A stretch of DNA of 64,000 nucleotides from Limnobacter alexandrii (GTDB taxonomy: Bacteria > Pseudomonadota > Gammaproteobacteria > Burkholderiales > Burkholderiaceae_B). The notes under the pieces were generated by a model. It was not told the origin of the DNA, searched no databases, and saw only the letters and a program-made list of their open reading frames with translations. Where the stretch lies: contig NZ_SWKN01000006.1 in assembly GCF_005871185.1 (NCBI RefSeq), positions 310,001-374,000 of the forward strand, given 5' to 3'. A program made the translations under genes and the position numbers. Below are positions 63,459 to 64,000 of this stretch, one piece after another; position 1 is the stretch's first letter; every line of letters starts with the position of its first letter.

Positions 63459-64000
63459 TTATTCCTGAAGCAGAAAATCCTTGATCAACGCGACGGCCTC
63501 ATGCACATGTAAAAGTCCAGAATGTGTCGCGCGTAGCTTCGGAAACTGATCTTGCAAATACACATTGGTCACACCTGGCTCATCCAGAAACTGGCTTTCA
63601 ACTGGTGTCACAACCAGATCATCTTTCGTGGCCAGGACAAGCGCCCGCAAACCGCCCGGGTTGAACCTGCCATTCTGCAGATTTTTCATGAACTCAGACT
63701 CACTGCCTAGCTGAGTGCAGGCAGGGCAATGCGCCGAGGATACCTTGGGGGGAACTCGGTCTGTGCCTCTCAAACTGGGTGCGACGGCAACGATCCGGTC
63801 TACCCTGTTAGCAAGCTCTGGCGTATTCGAAGCAAGGAAGGCCAACAGACCGCCTTGTGAATGACCAATCACACTGACCTTTTCGGCACCTGTTTCTTGC
63901 AGAACAGTACCGATAAACTTCGTGACTTCCGAAAGGGAGGATTGAATATCAGCAATCCCGTTGACGCCATAGATACCTTGCTTGCCGTAATTCAGCGCGT
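63459..64000 (-). CDS. Alpha/beta hydrolase (triacylglycerol lipase-like), N-terminus cut by window edge
   Basis: About 180 codons to the window edge, the reading frame staying open through 64000. The visible part has NYGKQGIYGVNGIADIQSSL, then TGAEKVSVIGHSQGGLLAFL with the GxSxG nucleophile, an acid candidate in TKDDLVVTP and a histidine in HSGLLHVHEAV near the end. The DI-S...FI-VL-TGA-KV-VIGHSQGG pattern is typical of LipA/triacylglycerol lipase-like proteins. An internal GTG at 63872 exists but would remove the nucleophile elbow's lead-in. Confidence 0.85.
   Translation of the reverse strand, partial: ALNYGKQGIYGVNGIADIQSSLSEVTKFIGTVLQETGAEKVSVIGHSQGGLLAFLASNTPELANRVDRIVAVAPSLRGTDRVPPKVSSAHCPACTQLGSESEFMKNLQNGRFNPGGLRALVLATKDDLVVTPVESQFLDEPGVTNVYLQDQFPKLRATHSGLLHVHEAVALIKDFLLQE

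Overview
The window reads as a chromosomal segment of a heterotrophic betaproteobacterium, probably a Burkholderiales member (a Limnobacter-like organism is my guess, not a search result). The reasons are AceK, a DksA that has lost most of its zinc ligands, a RegB/RegA redox two-component pair, a leucine-degradation (liu) operon and moderate GC. Both ends cut genes: an HMG-CoA lyase at the left and an alpha/beta hydrolase at the right.

Layout. 1-5.8 kb: a tight minus-strand operon for leucine/isovalerate breakdown (DsbA-type isomerase, liuB, liuC, liuD, liuE). 5.9-16.5 kb: ExoD-like membrane protein, small exported protein, an EthA-type Baeyer-Villiger monooxygenase divergent from a nitroreductase, AceK, a lipoprotein hydrolase, liuA (isovaleryl-CoA dehydrogenase, detached from the rest of liu), an MBL-fold hydrolase and a CobW-type GTPase. 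16.5-25.8 kb: dksA, a strikingly repetitive PGLD-repeat protein, the conserved rsmI/yraN/diaA/dolP neighbourhood, a TlpA-like lipoprotein, Hsp15-like protein, a D-malate/tartrate dehydrogenase, a lipoprotein and a caspase-fold protein. 25.8-36.0 kb: the sheath, baseplate and ClpV part of a type VI secretion system (tssA-B-C-hcp-hcp-E-F-G-H) without tssJKLM, vgrG or PAAR. 36-48 kb: glutathione reductase, a VTT/mercuric-reductase-like fusion, LigB-type dioxygenase, Nudix lipoprotein, ZIP transporter, a SenA/EgtB-like nonheme iron enzyme divergent from oxyR, a GntR regulator with a fatty-acid-hydroxylase-like gene and NnrU, and a Na+/H+ antiporter family protein. 48.5-57 kb: two TonB-dependent receptors, the RegB/RegA-like pair and a PepSY membrane protein. 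57-64 kb: lipoprotein hydrolase, HPP membrane protein, acyltransferase, a class-3 lipase behind two paralogous exported proteins (possible toxin/immunity set), and a truncated lipase-like gene.

The most unusual non-coding signal is a dispersed, structured repeat family. Module A (122-131 bp) is bounded by GAAAACCTG...CAGGTTTTC and module B (130 bp in every copy) by GAAAACTTG...CAAGTTTTC. Three A+B composites lie near 9.6, 17.2 and 37.7 kb. Two A-only copies sit in a 172-bp inverted repeat with one mismatch, which encloses the response regulator, the histidine kinase and a TonB receptor. Two 17-bp palindromes of RegA/PrrA type (TGCGAC...GYCGCA) lie in the divergent promoters beside this module, suggesting a local redox-controlled uptake regulon. 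All coordinates and motifs were read by eye; no database search was run.
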